A stretch of DNA of 64,000 nucleotides from Paracidovorax anthurii (GTDB taxonomy: Bacteria > Pseudomonadota > Gammaproteobacteria > Burkholderiales > Burkholderiaceae_C): contig NZ_QLTA01000001.1 of NCBI RefSeq assembly GCF_003269065.1, positions 1 to 64,000 on the forward strand, read 5' to 3'. The notes under the pieces are model-generated. The model ran no database searches. It was not told the DNA's origin and saw only the letters and a list, made by a program, of their open reading frames with translations. Of this stretch, positions 19,957 to 28,127 are shown in pieces. Within the stretch, counting starts at the first letter, position 1. Every line of letters begins with the position of its first letter. The position numbers and the translations under genes were made by a program.

Positions 19957-20090
19957 AGCCCCTCCTGAGGCGCTTCGCGCCATCCCCCCGCGGTGGGACG
20001 ACGCCGGTGGCCCGGCGAAGCCGGTTCCACGGCGTCCGCTGGCGTGGCCTGCTCCGCGGCCTTCTGAGGGGAGAGGCCCGGCTGCCAGCG
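19957..20090 (+). repeat. Dispersed repeat, copy 1 (inside the creBC operon)
   Basis: This GC-rich intergenic element shares its core with copies at 47276-47430 and 56537-56695. Common words include GACGCCGGTGGCC, TTCCACGGCGTCC and GGCCTGCTCCGCGGCC. It starts immediately after the creB stop codon and pushes creC about 200 bases downstream. All three copies run in the same direction as the upstream gene and begin near its stop codon. Confidence 0.7.
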
Positions 20091-20156
20091 GGTGCCGATC
20101 CGCGGGAAATGGCTCCGGGCATCGGCCCGCTGCGGGCACCCCGGGGGGGTTGAACC

Positions 20157-21626
20157 ATGCGCCTCGGGCTGCGGCTGCTCTTCGCGTTCTTCCTTATCAA
20201 CGGCATCGCGGCCTTCTTCGTGCTGCGCGTGTTCACCGCCGAGATCAAGCCCAGCGTGCGCGAGGTGATGGAGGACATGATGGTGGACACCGCCAACCTG
20301 CTCGCCGAGCTGGCGAGCGACGACCTCGCGAGCGGGCGCCTGGCCGCCGGCGCGCAGGCCGCGCCCGGCGCGCCGGAGAGCGACTTCGCCCGGCACGTGC
20401 GCCGCTACGCGGGCCGGCCCATCGACGCCACCATCTGGGGCCTGTCCAAGCAGACGCTGGATTTCCGCATCTACGTGACCGACGAGCGCGGCCGCGTGCT
20501 TTTCGACACCGAGCGCCGCGCCGTGGGCGAGGACTACTCGCAGTGGCGCGACGTGGCCCGCACCCTGCGCGGCGAATACGGCGCCCGCGCCACGCGCGAC
20601 GTGCAGGCCGACGACACCAGCGGCGTGATGTACGTGGCCGCGCCCATCTGGATCGATGACGGCGGCGGCGGGCGGCGCATCGGCGGCGTGCTCACCGTGG
20701 CCAAGCCCACGCGCACCGTGCAGCGCTTCATCGACCGCGCCGAGCACAAGGTGCTCAAGGGCGGCCTGCTGCTGCTCGCCCTCTCGGCCTGCGTGGGCGT
20801 GGGCGTCACCGTCTGGACCGTGTGGCACGTGCGCCGCCTGCGCGACTACGCCCTCAGCGTGCAGGCCCCCGGCGACGGCGCCGGCCCGCCGCCGGCCGTG
20901 CCGCGCGTGCCCGGCGAGCTGGGCGACCTTGCCCGCGCCATGGACCGCATGCGCGAGCGCCTCGAAGGCCGCGACTACATCGAGGGCTACGTGCGCGCCC
21001 TCACCCACGAACTCAAGAGCCCCGTGGCCGCCCTCCGCGGCGCGGGCGAGCTCCTGCAGGACGACCTGCCCGCCGGCGACCGCCGCCAGTTCGCCACCCA
21101 GGTGGTGGAGCAGAGCGAGCGCCTGCAGCGCCTCATCGACCGGCTGCTGGAGCTGAGCAAGCTGGAGCAGCGCCAGCACGCCGAGGCCGGCGCCGCGCCC
21201 GTGGCCCTGCGCGCCTGCGCCGAAGCCGCCCTGCGCCAGTGCGAGGCCCGCGCGCGCCAGCGCGGCGTGCGGCTGGAGCTGGCCGGCGAGGGCGCCAGCG
21301 GCCCGTGGGAGGCCGAACTCGTCACGCTGGCCCTCGGGAACCTGATCGACAACGCCATCGACTTCTCGCCCGGCGGTGGCACCGTCCACGTCGCGCTCGA
21401 CGGCGCGAGCGTCTCGGTGCGCGACGAAGGCCCTGGCGTGCCGGACTACGCGCTGCCGAGGCTGGGCGAGCGCTTCTTCACCACCGCGCGGCCGGACGGC
21501 TCGCGCAGCGGATCGGGACTTGGGCTGGCGATCGTGAAGCGGGTGATGGCGCTGCATGGGGGGCGGTTCAGCACGGTGGCCAGCCCCCGGGGCTTCCATG
21601 TCCGGCTCAGCCTTCCCTCCCCTTGA
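20157..21626 (+). CDS. creC: Sensor histidine kinase, CreC-like
   Basis: This 489-residue membrane kinase has an N-terminal helix, RLLFAFFLINGIAAFFVL, a periplasmic sensor of about 170 residues, and a second helix, GGLLLLALSACVGVGVTVW. The phospho-acceptor region ALTHELKSPVAALRGAGELL holds the catalytic His. The ATPase domain shows NLIDNAIDFSPGG, RDEGPGVPD and GSGLGLAIVKRVMALHGG. It should phosphorylate the upstream CreB-like regulator. The CreC identity rests on layout with creD and on the N-terminal sequence style. Confidence 0.87.
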   Translation: MRLGLRLLFAFFLINGIAAFFVLRVFTAEIKPSVREVMEDMMVDTANLLAELASDDLASGRLAAGAQAAPGAPESDFARHVRRYAGRPIDATIWGLSKQTLDFRIYVTDERGRVLFDTERRAVGEDYSQWRDVARTLRGEYGARATRDVQADDTSGVMYVAAPIWIDDGGGGRRIGGVLTVAKPTRTVQRFIDRAEHKVLKGGLLLLALSACVGVGVTVWTVWHVRRLRDYALSVQAPGDGAGPPPAVPRVPGELGDLARAMDRMRERLEGRDYIEGYVRALTHELKSPVAALRGAGELLQDDLPAGDRRQFATQVVEQSERLQRLIDRLLELSKLEQRQHAEAGAAPVALRACAEAALRQCEARARQRGVRLELAGEGASGPWEAELVTLALGNLIDNAIDFSPGGGTVHVALDGASVSVRDEGPGVPDYALPRLGERFFTTARPDGSRSGSGLGLAIVKRVMALHGGRFSTVASPRGFHVRLSLPSP

Positions 21627-21675
21627 AGCCCGCGAGAATGCACCCGACAGACCGCATCGCATCGAGGGAGTTTTC

Positions 21676-22776
21676 TTGAAGACGAATATCGCCACGGCCA
21701 CGGCCGCCGCCCTGCTGGCCTCCACCACCGTCGCTGCGGCGGGACCCTCGGTGCCCCTGGCCATGGAGACCCGGTTCGAGCCCGTCAATCCGGACATGTA
21801 TTCCATGGACTGGATCGACGACAGGCATGTGTTGCTGACCGTACCGACCGGCAACCCCAACCAGCACTGGTTCCGCAAGACGTTGATCGTCGATGCACGC
21901 ACAGGAGAGGGTTCGGTGTTCCTGCAGAACGCGCACCTCATCTGCACCGACCCGGCCCAACGCATCGCGACGCTGCACGAGGGGAGCATGGAGAGGATGT
22001 TCACGGGCTCCGGGCCTGTCGCCGATCCGCGCGACAGCTTAAAGTCCTACCGATGGGACGCCGCGCAGCAGAAGCCGCTGGCCGCAGTTCCCGGGAGCAG
22101 CGCCTGGAACCTCTTCATATGCAGGGCCACCCAAGCCGAGGACGCCCAAAGGCCCATGGCGGGGTTCCTGGGGGCCGATATCCGTTACCTGGAAAACGGC
22201 GACGGCTTCCTGAAAAGCGCCGGGCGTTCCGATTTCGGCAAGCACCCCAGCACCTGGTTCCACGCGCACCAGAAGCCGAAGCCGGTCGATGTCTCCATCG
22301 ACCGGGTCGCCCCCACGCCGCAGTACCTTCCGTACCGGGATGCGCACCTTCTGTCCGTGGGCAAGATCGCCGGGGATGGCACCTTCTTTTCCAATGGAAC
22401 GGACCGCCACACCGAATACCCGCTCATCCTGCTGAAGCGCGATGGGGCGCTGGAAAAGACGTTCACCCAAGCGGCCCTGGGCCACCTGAAATTCTCCCAG
22501 GCCTTCGTCCATCCCTCCGCCCAGGGCAACCTGGTCTATGTGGCAAGTAACCAAAAGGAAGGCGGCGGCATCTACCTTCATGCCGGCAGCTCTCTGACGA
22601 GGATGTGGTGCACGAACCGCACGAGCGATCCGTCTCGGCGATGCCAGATCCACGCCATGCAGATCTCGCCGGATGGCTGCCGGGTGGCCTTCGTTTCCGC
22701 CGAGTCGGACGACCCCGCCAGCACCCAATGGGGCAAAAGACTGCAGTTCCTGCCCCTGTGCGGCCAGAGCCGATGA
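21676..22776 (+). CDS. Exported protein of unknown function, beta-propeller-like
   Basis: This 366-residue protein starts at a TTG preceded by GAGGGAG. It has a clear signal peptide: a lysine, then ATATAAALLASTTVAAAG. I do not recognise the family. The mature part has repeated short strands such as MDWIDDRHVLLTVP, KTLIVDARTGEG and QISPDGCRVAFVSAESDD, which look like blades of a WD/PD40-type propeller. Several cysteines may form disulphides in the periplasm. It is less GC-rich than its neighbours and lies between creC and creD, so it may be an insertion into that operon. Confidence 0.6.
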   Translation: MKTNIATATAAALLASTTVAAAGPSVPLAMETRFEPVNPDMYSMDWIDDRHVLLTVPTGNPNQHWFRKTLIVDARTGEGSVFLQNAHLICTDPAQRIATLHEGSMERMFTGSGPVADPRDSLKSYRWDAAQQKPLAAVPGSSAWNLFICRATQAEDAQRPMAGFLGADIRYLENGDGFLKSAGRSDFGKHPSTWFHAHQKPKPVDVSIDRVAPTPQYLPYRDAHLLSVGKIAGDGTFFSNGTDRHTEYPLILLKRDGALEKTFTQAALGHLKFSQAFVHPSAQGNLVYVASNQKEGGGIYLHAGSSLTRMWCTNRTSDPSRRCQIHAMQISPDGCRVAFVSAESDDPASTQWGKRLQFLPLCGQSR

Positions 22777-22865
22777 ACTTCACCTGAGCCTCACAAACTT
22801 CTCACCGCGCTCACCCGCCGCGCGAACACTGCGCCTCCATCACCACATGCCGGAGGAGCAGTCCC

Positions 22866-24275
22866 TTGAAACACCCCGTTCTCACCAAAACCGCCGCGCT
22901 CATCGCGGTCACCCTGTTGCTGCTGTTCGGCCTCGGCCAGATCGAGGACGTGGTGCGCGACCGGCAGTACTACCGCGCGGAGGCCGCGCGCAGCGTGGCG
23001 CAGAGCCTGGCCGGGCCGCAGACGCTGCTGGGCCCGATGCTGCACAGCGCCTGCGTGGAGAGCTGGGAGGTCGTGACCGGCAACGGCGCCGAGCGCCGCA
23101 CGAGCGAGCAGCGGCGCGAGTTCATGCTCACGGCCATGCCGGAGCAACTGCAGGTGCGCTCGGGCGCGGCGATGCAGGAGCGCTCGCGCGGCCTGCACAA
23201 GGTCAATGCCTACACGCTCAAGGCCCACGTGACGGCGCGGTGGGCTACGCTCGCAAGCCTGCAGCCCCAGTCCACGGTGAAGGGCTCGCGCATGCAGTGC
23301 GGCGCGCCGATCCTGATGCTGGCCGTGGGCGATGCGCGCGGCATCCGCGCGGCCAGCGTGGAGGTGGACGGGCAGGCGCTGGCGCTCAAGCCCGGCACCT
23401 TCCACCCGACCTATACGCGCGGCCTGCACACGCCGCTGCCCGAGGCGCTGCGCGCGGGCGAAGGCGGCCTGAGCGCCTCCATGGACCTGGAACTGGTGGG
23501 CACCGAGCGGCTCGCCATCGTGCCCCTGGGCGGCACGACCGACGTGCAGTTGCAAAGCAGCTGGCCCCATCCGTCGTTCGCGGGACGGTTCCTCCCCTCC
23601 GAGCGCGAGCGCAGCGATGACGGATTCACCGCGCGCTGGAACCTCTCCTCGCTCGCCACCACCGCCCCGCAGGACGTGGCCGGCGGTCTCAAGCTCTGCG
23701 ACGGCACGGCAGAGGCGCCCCTCTACGACGCCGGCGACGCCTCGGCGCGCAGTTGCACCGACACCTTCAGCGTGGCCTTCGTGGACCCGGTCAACCCGTA
23801 TTCGCTCTCCGACCGCGCGGCGAAATACGGCGTGCTGTTCATCGCGCTCACCTTCGTGGCGGTGGGTATGTTCGAGCTGATGCTGCGGCTGCGCGTGCAC
23901 CCGGTGCAGTACCTGCTGGTGGGCAGCGCGCTGTGCAGCTTCTTCCTGCTGCTGGTGAGCCTGTCGGAGCACCTGCCCTTCGCCACCGCCTATGCCGTGG
24001 CGGCCGGCGCCTGCGTGCTGCTGCTGGGCTACTACGCCAGCCACATGCTGCGCAGCGCGCGGCGCGGCCTGCCTTTCGGCGCGGGCATCGCGCTGCTGTA
24101 TGCCCTGCTCTACCTGCTGCTGCAACTGGAGCAGACCGCACTGGTGGTCGGCGCGGTCGCGCTCTTCGCGGTGCTGGCGGGCGTGATGGTGGCCACGCGC
24201 AGGCTCGACTGGTATGCGCTGTCCCCCCGGGGCACAAGCGCTGCCGCGGCGGCGCAGGCGGGGGCCGGCGCATGA
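22866..24275 (+). CDS. creD: CreD-like inner membrane protein
   Basis: This 469-residue protein matches CreD. It has a TTG start with GGAGGA eight bases upstream, a first helix, TAALIAVTLLLLFGLGQIED, a long periplasmic domain, and then a set of C-terminal helices starting at DRAAKYGVLFIALTFV and including VQYLLVGSALCSFFLLLVSL. CreD is the main target of CreBC in enterics and pseudomonads and affects envelope integrity and beta-lactam tolerance. It overlaps the next gene by an ATGA. Confidence 0.87.
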   Translation: MKHPVLTKTAALIAVTLLLLFGLGQIEDVVRDRQYYRAEAARSVAQSLAGPQTLLGPMLHSACVESWEVVTGNGAERRTSEQRREFMLTAMPEQLQVRSGAAMQERSRGLHKVNAYTLKAHVTARWATLASLQPQSTVKGSRMQCGAPILMLAVGDARGIRAASVEVDGQALALKPGTFHPTYTRGLHTPLPEALRAGEGGLSASMDLELVGTERLAIVPLGGTTDVQLQSSWPHPSFAGRFLPSERERSDDGFTARWNLSSLATTAPQDVAGGLKLCDGTAEAPLYDAGDASARSCTDTFSVAFVDPVNPYSLSDRAAKYGVLFIALTFVAVGMFELMLRLRVHPVQYLLVGSALCSFFLLLVSLSEHLPFATAYAVAAGACVLLLGYYASHMLRSARRGLPFGAGIALLYALLYLLLQLEQTALVVGAVALFAVLAGVMVATRRLDWYALSPRGTSAAAAAQAGAGA

Positions 24276-24607
24276 CCGGCGCCGTCACGCCCGGCGGGGC
24301 CGCCGGCCTGGCGCCGGCATGGGCGAGCTACCTGTCGTCCACGGCCGGCGCGGATGCGCCTTCTGCACCGGCGCCCGCGCTCTCCGCCGCCGAAGCCGAA
24401 CGGCTGGCCCGGTACCGCGACCGTCTGCTGCAGGCGTGGGAGTCGAGGGACCGGGCCGCCCTGCGGGCCGCGAAGCAGGCCGTGCTGGAGGCCGCCGCCG
24501 CGCGTTCCGGGCCCGAGGCGGCCCCGCCCCTGCGGGGTGCGCTGCGCTTGCTGGCATGGCGCATGGCGGCCCTGCGGCCACAGCGCGCGCCGGTGGAGTG
24601 GGGATGA
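24272..24607 (+). CDS. Hypothetical protein coupled to creD
   Basis: This 111-residue protein starts in the ATGA that ends creD. It is rich in Ala and Arg, with a low-complexity N-terminus and a helical stretch, AEAERLARYRDRLLQAWESR, followed by AALRAAKQAVLEAAA. There are no membrane segments or known motifs. Translational coupling to creD and GC-rich third positions suggest a real gene. I do not recognise it. Confidence 0.5.
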   Translation: MTGAVTPGGAAGLAPAWASYLSSTAGADAPSAPAPALSAAEAERLARYRDRLLQAWESRDRAALRAAKQAVLEAAAARSGPEAAPPLRGALRLLAWRMAALRPQRAPVEWG

Positions 24608-24832
24608 AAGCGAAGAGCGACGGCGGCGGATGCCATGGCTGCCGCGGGTGGCAGCGCGCGTGGTGACGTTCCGGACAACCTGTCAGGCATGTGCGTCCTC
24701 GATGGCATGGCGGAGCGGCGCTCCGCTACGGATGCTGCCGCACGGGACATGCCACCGCCGCAGGGCAGGCGAAACCGCGCCGCGGCGCGCGAAGCGGCCG
24801 GCGGGCGCGGGGCGCCCTCGGTCCTCGATCCG

Positions 24833-25351
24833 TCAGGCCACGGCGGGCGCGGCATGGCGCGCCGCGCGCTCCCCGGCCATGTCGCCGGAGCACGCTCCGC
24901 CGCAGCCGTGGATGAGTTCCGGCGGCAGCGCGTCGGGCGCGTGCACGGTGCCGCTCGCCGGGTCGAAGCCCACGCGGCGCAGGTGCAGGGCCAGCGCGGC
25001 GTCCATGGTCTGCGTGTGCTGGGGGAACCACGCGGCCAGCTCGCCGGCCATGTGGCGCAGCACGGCCAGGTCGCCCGCCTCGGCGCGGGCCGTGCCCTCG
25101 CCCATCACCTGCAGGACCACCTTGTGCTGCAGGCTGTGGCAGTTGCCCGAGGCGAAGCGGGTGGCGGCCATCCAGGCATCCTCTCGCGCGAAGTGCTCGG
25201 CGGTGTGCTCCGCCAGGGCACGCCACGCGGGCAGCAGCGCGTCGTCGCCCGCCTGCTCGACGGCAGCGAGCAGGGCGACGAATTCCTCGTGCGTTTCATC
25301 CATGAGGGGCAGGTCCAGGGCCAACCCCTGGGACCATTGCAATGCGGCCAT
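24833..25351 (-). CDS. Hemerythrin-domain protein
   Basis: This 172-residue protein has a hemerythrin-like four-helix domain with the di-iron ligands in order: LMDETHEEFVALL, ALAEHTAEHFAREDAWM, NCHSLQHKVVL and WFPQHTQTMDAAL. Bacterial hemerythrins bind oxygen, sense it or handle iron and nitric oxide. After the domain is a tail of about 50 residues with the pair HGCGGACSG, which could bind metal. It is a single gene between creD's partner and the cysteine-repeat protein. Confidence 0.82.
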   Translation of the reverse strand: MAALQWSQGLALDLPLMDETHEEFVALLAAVEQAGDDALLPAWRALAEHTAEHFAREDAWMAATRFASGNCHSLQHKVVLQVMGEGTARAEAGDLAVLRHMAGELAAWFPQHTQTMDAALALHLRRVGFDPASGTVHAPDALPPELIHGCGGACSGDMAGERAARHAAPAVA

Positions 25352-25477
25352 GCGTCTCTCCAATCCTTGGGCGTCGGGTGAGCGGTGCAGCTTAGGCCCG
25401 GCCCCTCCGGATGGGTTTGATGCAGGTCAGCCTCCGGCCTGCAGGGCGCCCTCGGGCTCCCCGGTTGGCGTGCAGGC

Positions 25478-25517
25478 AAAAAAAGAGGCCGAAGCCCCCA
25501 CGAGGGGAACTTCGGCC
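25478..25517 (-). terminator. Intrinsic terminator for the cysteine-repeat protein gene
   Basis: On the minus strand GGCCGAAG and CTTCGGCC form an eight-base stem with an inner CCCC/GGGG pairing, followed by a T-rich run. It lies about 45 bases past the stop codon at 25561. Confidence 0.8.
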
Positions 25518-25560
25518 CGCAGAGGGCCATGGCGTGGCGTGCCATGGCTCCCACCAGCCA

Positions 25561-26139
25561 TTATTGGTTGTACATGCGCTTGGCGTCGGCCACGCACTTG
25601 TCCTTGGCATCGCCCGCCATGGCGTCGCAGCGCTCCTTGGCGGCCTTGTAGTCGGCGGCGAGCTTCTCGTGGGCGGCATCCTGCTTGGCCTCGGCCACCT
25701 TCGCGCTCTTCTTGGCCGGGTCGTCGGTGGGCTTGGCCTGGGCGCGGGCCACCTTGGCGTCTTCCTTGGCCTTCACGTGGGCGGCCTTGGCATCCTTCAC
25801 GCAGACGCTCTTGGCATTGCCCTGCAGGTCGTCGCACTTTTCCTTGGCGACGTCGTAGGCGGCATCGGCGCGGGCCTCGGCCGCCTTGTAGGTGTTCTTG
25901 TCGCCGGGCTTGTACTGGGCTTCCAGATCGGCCTTGGCGATCTTCTCGTTGCCCTTGGCTTCCTTCTGGCAGATGTCCTTGGCGTTGCCCTTCATGGCAT
26001 CGCACTGGGCCTTGGCGGCCTTGTAGTCGGTGGAGATGCGGTCGGCCGCGGCCTTGTGCTCTTCCTTGGTCATGGCCATGCCGGAGGTGGCGAGCAGGCC
26101 GGCGACGGCCAGGGCGAGCAGGTTGCGTGCATGCTTCAT
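25561..26139 (-). CDS. Exported protein with three cysteine-pair helical repeats
   Basis: This 192-residue secreted protein has a signal peptide, KHARNLLALAVAGLLATSGMA. The mature part holds three copies of one helical unit: AQCDAMKGNAKDICQKEAK, EKCDDLQGNAKSVCVKDAK and ERCDAMAGDAKDKCVADAK. Each has two cysteines ten residues apart, most likely disulphide bonded in the periplasm. Between copies are Lys- and Ala-rich coils. I recall similar small Burkholderiales proteins but no function. A ribosome site GAGGAG precedes the start. It is just downstream of a CsbD-like gene, suggesting an envelope or general-stress role. Confidence 0.72.
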   Translation of the reverse strand: MKHARNLLALAVAGLLATSGMAMTKEEHKAAADRISTDYKAAKAQCDAMKGNAKDICQKEAKGNEKIAKADLEAQYKPGDKNTYKAAEARADAAYDVAKEKCDDLQGNAKSVCVKDAKAAHVKAKEDAKVARAQAKPTDDPAKKSAKVAEAKQDAAHEKLAADYKAAKERCDAMAGDAKDKCVADAKRMYNQ

Positions 26140-26255
26140 GGAATGGTTCTCCTCGGATCGGTAGGGGGTTGTGGGCGGGCGGGCGCTGGTGGACGCCACG
26201 AGGGCCGCCGGGGTGTTATGTGTATGAGGGAGCGCCGGAAGGCGAATCGGAAGGA

Positions 26256-26474
26256 TCAGCGGTCGAAGCGGAAATCGGGATGGCGGTCCTGCCAGGCCTT
26301 GAGTTCCTTCTCGGCGGCCTCGCGGGCCAGCCCCTGGCGCTCCTGCAGCTTGCCGAGGAACTGGTCGCGCTTGCCGGCCACGACGTCGAGGTCGTCGTCG
26401 GTCAGCTTGCCCCACTGCTCCTTGATCTTGCCGGTGAATTGCTTCCAGTTGCCCTTGATGGTGTCTTCGTTCAT
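26256..26474 (-). CDS. CsbD-family small stress protein
   Basis: The 72-residue protein matches the CsbD family almost end to end: NEDTIKGNWKQFTGKIKEQW, then GKLTDDDLDVVAGKRDQFLG and KLQERQGLAREAAEKELKAW. It is hydrophilic and helical. CsbD proteins are general-stress proteins of unknown biochemistry. It lies 116 bases upstream of the cysteine-repeat protein on the same strand and may share its control. Confidence 0.9.
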   Translation of the reverse strand: MNEDTIKGNWKQFTGKIKEQWGKLTDDDLDVVAGKRDQFLGKLQERQGLAREAAEKELKAWQDRHPDFRFDR

Positions 26475-26679
26475 GACGGAACCTCTCTCTGGTGCTTCGC
26501 GCCAGCCATCCGCTCCGAAGCGAAGTGGAAACCTTGCGTGCCGCGATGGAATCCACTATAGGAGCGCCCCCTGCCCGGCGGCGTAGGCATGCGGGGTGGG
26601 CCCGCGTCAGCCCAGGACTACTGCCCGCGTGGGCCATGCGGACACCCTGGGCGCACCGTTCCCGGCGGGCGGCGGAGGC

Positions 26680-26706
26680 AAAAAAAAGGGCGTGCCACGC
26701 ACGCCC
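26680..26706 (-). terminator. Intrinsic terminator after the cysH-like gene
   Basis: On the minus strand GGGCGTGC and GCACGCCC form a perfect eight-base stem with a three-base loop, followed by eight T. It is 28 bases past the stop codon at 26734. Confidence 0.9.
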
Positions 26707-26733
26707 TCTTCAGCCGGTGAAGGACCCGGCCCG

Positions 26734-27357
26734 TCAATGCGAGAGGTGCAGACCGCACTCGCGGTTGTCCTCGCCCTTGGTGGGGTCCACGTAGTCGAAG
26801 TTGTTGGGCAGGCCGTGGGCCTGGCAGTACTCGTACAGCTCCTTGGAGGTCCAGTGCAGCAGCGGCGCAACCTTGATGATCCCGTCGGGGTTGATGCTCA
26901 CCGGGTCCATCTGCGCGCGCACGGCGGTGTCGGTGGCGCGCAGCGCGGTGAACCAGACCCGGGGCGCGGTCTCGCGCAGCGCGCGCGCGAAGGGTTCGAG
27001 CTTGACCTCCTCGGTGAAGGCGGCGTGGCGCGGGTCGTCCAGCGCAGGCGTGGGGCCCTGGACGGCCTCGCGGTGCGCGCGCGAGCGCAGGGGCAGGTAG
27101 ATGCGCAGGTCGAGCTTCAGGAGGCGGGCCACCTCGTCGGCGAAGCGGTAGGTGGCCTCGGTGTTGTAGCCGTTGTCCATCCACACCACCGGGATGTCCG
27201 GCCGCGCGCGCGTGCACAGGTGCAGGATCACGGCCTCGAAGGGGCGGAAGTTGGTGGTGACGATGGCGGGCTGGCCCAGGCCGATGGCCCAGTCCACGAG
27301 GCCCTGCGCGTTGCGACCGAGGTCGGCGTTGATCTGGGCGAGGTCGATGCTGCTCAT
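26734..27357 (-). CDS. cysH: PAPS reductase family protein (CysH-like)
   Basis: The 207-residue protein has the adenylyl-sulfate binding fold, with AIVTTNFRPFEAVILHL, DIPVVWMDNGYNTEATYRFA and the C-terminal catalytic NRECGLH. The usual cysteine pairs for an iron-sulfur cluster are absent. That fits the thioredoxin-dependent PAPS reductase type rather than APS reductase. It is on the short side for CysH. No other sulfate genes are nearby, so a specialised role is possible. An intrinsic terminator follows, and it is divergent from the sigma factor gene. Confidence 0.75.
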   Translation of the reverse strand: MSSIDLAQINADLGRNAQGLVDWAIGLGQPAIVTTNFRPFEAVILHLCTRARPDIPVVWMDNGYNTEATYRFADEVARLLKLDLRIYLPLRSRAHREAVQGPTPALDDPRHAAFTEEVKLEPFARALRETAPRVWFTALRATDTAVRAQMDPVSINPDGIIKVAPLLHWTSKELYEYCQAHGLPNNFDYVDPTKGEDNRECGLHLSH

Positions 27358-27499
27358 GGGAATGCGTGGCTCCGGTGACGCGCCGGAGGCATCCGGCGGC
27401 AAGGCGGGGATTGTGCCGCGCGCGGCGCACGGCCACAGGACGGCCGCCGCACGCCCCCGCCGGGCGCAGGGACGCTGCCGCGGCCCCCTCAAAATAAAC

Positions 27500-27532
27500 A
27501 ATAGGAATCATTCCTATTACTTTTTCTATAAT
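27500..27532 (+). promoter_or_regulatory. Fur box and promoter of the sigma/anti-sigma/receptor operon
   Basis: AATAGGAATCATTCCTATT at 27500-27518 is a perfect 19-base palindrome with a Fur-box-like sequence. A consensus -10 box, TATAAT, lies at 27527-27532. The start codon is at 27543, so the transcript would have almost no leader. Iron repression by Fur covering the -35 region is inferred. Confidence 0.85.
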
Positions 27533-27542
27533 CCCGGACGCC

Positions 27543-28127
27543 ATGACGCTCGCCGCCGATCCGCCCGCCACCTCCCGCCCCGAGCCCCTGCTGGCGGCGC
27601 TGGTGCAGCACTACGACGAGCTGGTGGGCTCGCTGCGGCACCGCTTCGGCGAGGAATGCTTTCCGCGCGAGATCGTCAACGAGGTCTGCGTGCGCCTGCT
27701 GGAGCGGCCCGTGCCGCAGGAGGTGGCGAACCCGCTGGCCTTCCTGCGCACCGTGGCGCGCGACCTGGCCATCGACCGCCACCGCGCGCGGGCGCGCCGC
27801 CCCGAGACGGCGCTGGAGCCCGAGGCGCTGGAAGGCCACGCGCCCCGCGCCGCCGCGCGCCTGTCCCCGCCCGAGCTGGCCCTGGCCGCGGGGCAGCGCC
27901 AGCGCGCGCTGCTGGCCGCCATCGGCGGGCTGCCCGAGGCCTGCCGCGAGGTGTTCATCCTGACCAAGCTCTACGGCATGCCGCAGGACGAGGCCGCGCG
28001 GCGCCTGGGCATCTCGCGCGGGATGGTGGCGCGGCACCTGGCGCGCGCGCTGCGCGGCGTGCAGCCGGTGCTGCAGGACCGGCCCGGCGCGGCTCCCGAC
28101 GCCGCCACCGGCCCCGGTGCGCCATGA
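27543..28127 (+). CDS. FecI-type ECF sigma factor
   Basis: The 194-residue protein has sigma region 2 from about residue 20 (ALVQHYDELVGSLRHRFG, NPLAFLRTVARDLAIDRHRA) and region 4 near 120-160 (LPEACREVFILTKLYGMPQ, EAARRLGISRGMVARHLARA). It fits the iron-starvation FecI group. The neighbouring FecR and TonB receptor complete a cell-surface signalling set. A Fur box and -10 box lie directly upstream, giving a transcript that may be nearly leaderless. It ends in an ATGA overlap with fecR. Confidence 0.9.
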   Translation: MTLAADPPATSRPEPLLAALVQHYDELVGSLRHRFGEECFPREIVNEVCVRLLERPVPQEVANPLAFLRTVARDLAIDRHRARARRPETALEPEALEGHAPRAAARLSPPELALAAGQRQRALLAAIGGLPEACREVFILTKLYGMPQDEAARRLGISRGMVARHLARALRGVQPVLQDRPGAAPDAATGPGAP

